Assembly: GCF_020026305.1 (NCBI RefSeq) | Contig: NZ_CP075691.1 | Coordinates: forward strand, 6,138,001-6,202,000 | Source: Streptomyces sp. 135 | GTDB taxonomy: Bacteria; Actinomycetota; Actinomycetes; Streptomycetales; Streptomycetaceae | DNA length: 64,000 bases | Direction: 5' to 3' | In this document: piece by piece, positions 62,535-64,000 of the stretch | Numbering within the stretch: position 1 is the first letter of the stretch | How the letters are laid out: the number at the start of each line of letters is the position of its first letter | The notes under the pieces: model-generated | Told to the model about the DNA's origin: nothing | Databases searched by the model: none | Seen by the model: the letters and a program-made list of their open reading frames with translations, nothing else | Program-made: the position numbers and the translations under genes

Positions 62535-63047
62535 ATGGCTGGCACGGGTGGCTCGGGTGACACGGGCGGCAGGGGCCGCACGGGCGGCCCGGGGGCGAGG
62601 TCGGCGGTCGAATGGCTCGTTTCGGTGGCGCCGGATCCGGACGCCTGCCGCTGGGAGTGGGAGCGCAGTCCGCTCGGGGTCGCGCTCCTGCCGGCGGGCC
62701 GCCGCTGGGACGTGCTGATCCTCCCCGGCGAGCTCGGCCGCACCACGCTCGACGTACTGAACCGCCGCGTCGAGCGCCCCGGACCGGTGCTCGCCGACTT
62801 CGGGGACGCGCGCGTGGGCTTCTTCGTGCCCGCGGGCACGGCCGCCCGCTGGCTGGGCACGGGCGTACGCGGCGCCGGCCGCGGCACCTGGATCGTCGTG
62901 CCCCATCCCGGGCGGGCGAGCGGCGGGGTCCGCTGGCTGGTGCCGCCGGACGGCCGGGGCACGCTGACGGATCCGGCACTGCTCGAACTGGCCATGCACG
63001 AGGCGGCCGCGGGGCTGCTGGGGGAGGGGGAGGAACGCGGGGAGTGA
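62535..63047 (+). CDS. small PrimPol-N-like protein, function unknown
   Basis: 170 residues from ATG 62535, with GGAGG at about 62523-62528. After a Gly/Thr-rich leader the sequence (WERSPLGVALLPAGRRWDVL, FVPAGTAARWLG, RGTWIVVPHPGRASGGVRWL) follows the pattern of the N-terminal half of actinobacterial bifunctional DNA primase/polymerase proteins. Acidic catalytic residues are not obvious, so it is likely a non-enzymatic relative. This resemblance is from memory only. Confidence 0.65.
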   Translation: MAGTGGSGDTGGRGRTGGPGARSAVEWLVSVAPDPDACRWEWERSPLGVALLPAGRRWDVLILPGELGRTTLDVLNRRVERPGPVLADFGDARVGFFVPAGTAARWLGTGVRGAGRGTWIVVPHPGRASGGVRWLVPPDGRGTLTDPALLELAMHEAAAGLLGEGEERGE

Positions 63048-63123
63048 CCTCGGGTTGCGCGCGCGGGCGCCTGCCTGCGGCGGTCTTCCGACGCCCCAGG
63101 CGAGGGTCACTCCTGCGCGACGG

Positions 63124-63897
63124 TCACTCCGGGCCCGGGTGCCGGCCGTACCGCCCGGTCAGCGCGGCCATGGCCGTCAGCAGCATCCCGCACAGCAGCC
63201 AGGAAGCCACCACGTCCAGCGGCCAGTGATATCCGCGCCGCACGAGTGCGAAACCGACCGCCACGTTCAACAGGACGCAGCCGATGAGCAGTCCACCTCG
63301 GCCGTACGCGCGCCGCAGCAGTGGCAGCGCCAGCAGCGCGGCCGCCCCGTAGGCGACGGCGGCCGTCGCCGCGTGCCCCGAGGGGTAGAAGCCGTCGTGC
63401 CCTGCCATGCCCGGCGGCCCCGGCCGGTCCACGGCCGCCTTGAGCGGCACGACGAGCGCGGGCACCGCGGCCATGGCGACGGCGGCGGCCAGCGGCGCCA
63501 GCCACCAGCGGAACACCCCGGCACGGCGGCCGTGCCAGGCGGCGTACGCGAGGACGGCCCCGAGGACCGGCACGGCGACGCCGAGGTTGCCGAGGTCGGC
63601 GAAGAACTCCGCGGCGCGCTCCGGGAAAGGGCTGCCGACGGTCGCCCGCCCCGCGCGCTCGTCGGCGCGGCGCAGCGGACCGTCGACGACGACCTGCCAG
63701 GTGAGGAGCGCGAACAGGCACGCGCACAGGGAGAGCGGGAGGAAAAGGGGCGGCCGCCTCGGAACAGGGGGTGGTTCCGAGGCGGCCGGAGGGACCGGGT
63801 CGCCGCGCGCCCCGGGGGGTGTGGGGCGGGCGGCCATCCGATCGGTGAGGAGTTCCGGAGCCGGAAGCTCCGGGTGCGTGCGCGAAGGCACGACCAA
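63124..63897 (-). CDS. PAP2-family phosphatase, membrane-bound
   Basis: Up to 257 residues; the start is uncertain (TTG 63897 or ATG 63837, neither with a clear ribosome site). After a Pro-rich arm there are about six membrane segments. PAP2 motifs: KAAVDRPGPPG for motif 1, where the Arg of Kx6RP is Gly; FYPSGHAATA for motif 2; RRGYHWPLDVVAS for motif 3 with the catalytic His. It likely dephosphorylates a lipid or isoprenoid phosphate outside the membrane. Confidence 0.85.
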   Translation of the reverse strand: MVVPSRTHPELPAPELLTDRMAARPTPPGARGDPVPPAASEPPPVPRRPPLFLPLSLCACLFALLTWQVVVDGPLRRADERAGRATVGSPFPERAAEFFADLGNLGVAVPVLGAVLAYAAWHGRRAGVFRWWLAPLAAAVAMAAVPALVVPLKAAVDRPGPPGMAGHDGFYPSGHAATAAVAYGAAALLALPLLRRAYGRGGLLIGCVLLNVAVGFALVRRGYHWPLDVVASWLLCGMLLTAMAALTGRYGRHPGPE

Positions 63898-64000
63898 GAC
63901 GGGGCTGGGGAGGCTCCGCCCTGGTGTCGCCCACAGTCCCCTGTGGGCGGGGTGTCTCTCTCATCTGCAGAAACCGTACGGCAGGCGGTGGCGGGCCGAC

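Noticed and set aside
1..64000. Signs of a prophage, integrative element or secondary-metabolite cluster
   Set aside because: No integrase, transposase, terminase, PKS or NRPS motif was found. Composition and codon use look uniform across the window.

Overview
The window is high-GC actinobacterial chromosome, almost certainly from a Streptomyces species. Codon third positions are strongly G/C, GTG starts and ATGA/GTGA/TGATG overlaps are common, and I noticed no in-frame TTA codon. The gene order rpsP-khpA-rimM-trmD-rplS, four tandem signal peptidases, Nudix/DUF2469/yraN/comM/dprA, whiG, rpsB-tsf-pyrH-frr-cdsA-rlmN is the conserved Streptomyces core arrangement. No rRNA, tRNA, insertion sequence, phage gene or CRISPR array was seen.

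Layout. 1-530: tail of a SprT-like metalloprotease gene, cut by the window edge. 722-3494: ribosomal protein and ribosome-maturation genes. 3540-7020: type I signal peptidases sipW, sipX, sipY and sipZ. 7010-11180: Nudix hydrolase, DUF2469, YraN, ComM-like ATPase and DprA. 11526-13651: sporulation sigma factor WhiG, a TetR regulator and an M23 peptidase. 14009-19908: rpsB, tsf, pyrH, frr, cdsA, rlmN. 19935-23949: a TPP riboswitch followed by a thiamine-type ABC importer. 24040-28513: a DesK/NarL-type two-component pair, a GT4 glycosyltransferase and a LOG-like protein.

28750-36843 is a four-gene, translationally coupled signalling operon. It encodes a soluble hybrid kinase with an exact 276-bp-period HAMP array, an ANTAR-GAF-PAS-PP2C phosphatase, a STAS protein without the usual phospho-serine, and a MEDS-ATPase anti-sigma-type kinase. 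It looks like a phosphorelay joined to a partner-switching module with no sigma factor nearby, and is one of the two most interesting items here.

36916-39893 holds a VOC protein and an ABC pair whose permease gene is frameshifted. 40078-43592 and 55052-62399 are two halves of a polyamine uptake and catabolism locus: class III aminotransferase, Lrp regulator, two aminobutyraldehyde-type dehydrogenases, two Tat-type lipoprotein binding proteins (one at 46496), PotABC-type transporter and a FAD oxidoreductase. Between them lie about 11 kb of mixed genes. The most unusual is an 871-residue protein joining a eukaryote-like RING finger to a TerD-like domain (43789-46404). The others are GNAT, a serine hydrolase, DUF72, GDPD, an adenosine/aminodeoxyfutalosine deaminase, DUF4190 and NADAR. 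The window ends with a small PrimPol-like protein and a PAP2 phosphatase.

All names rest on reading motifs and on memory of gene families; no database search was run.
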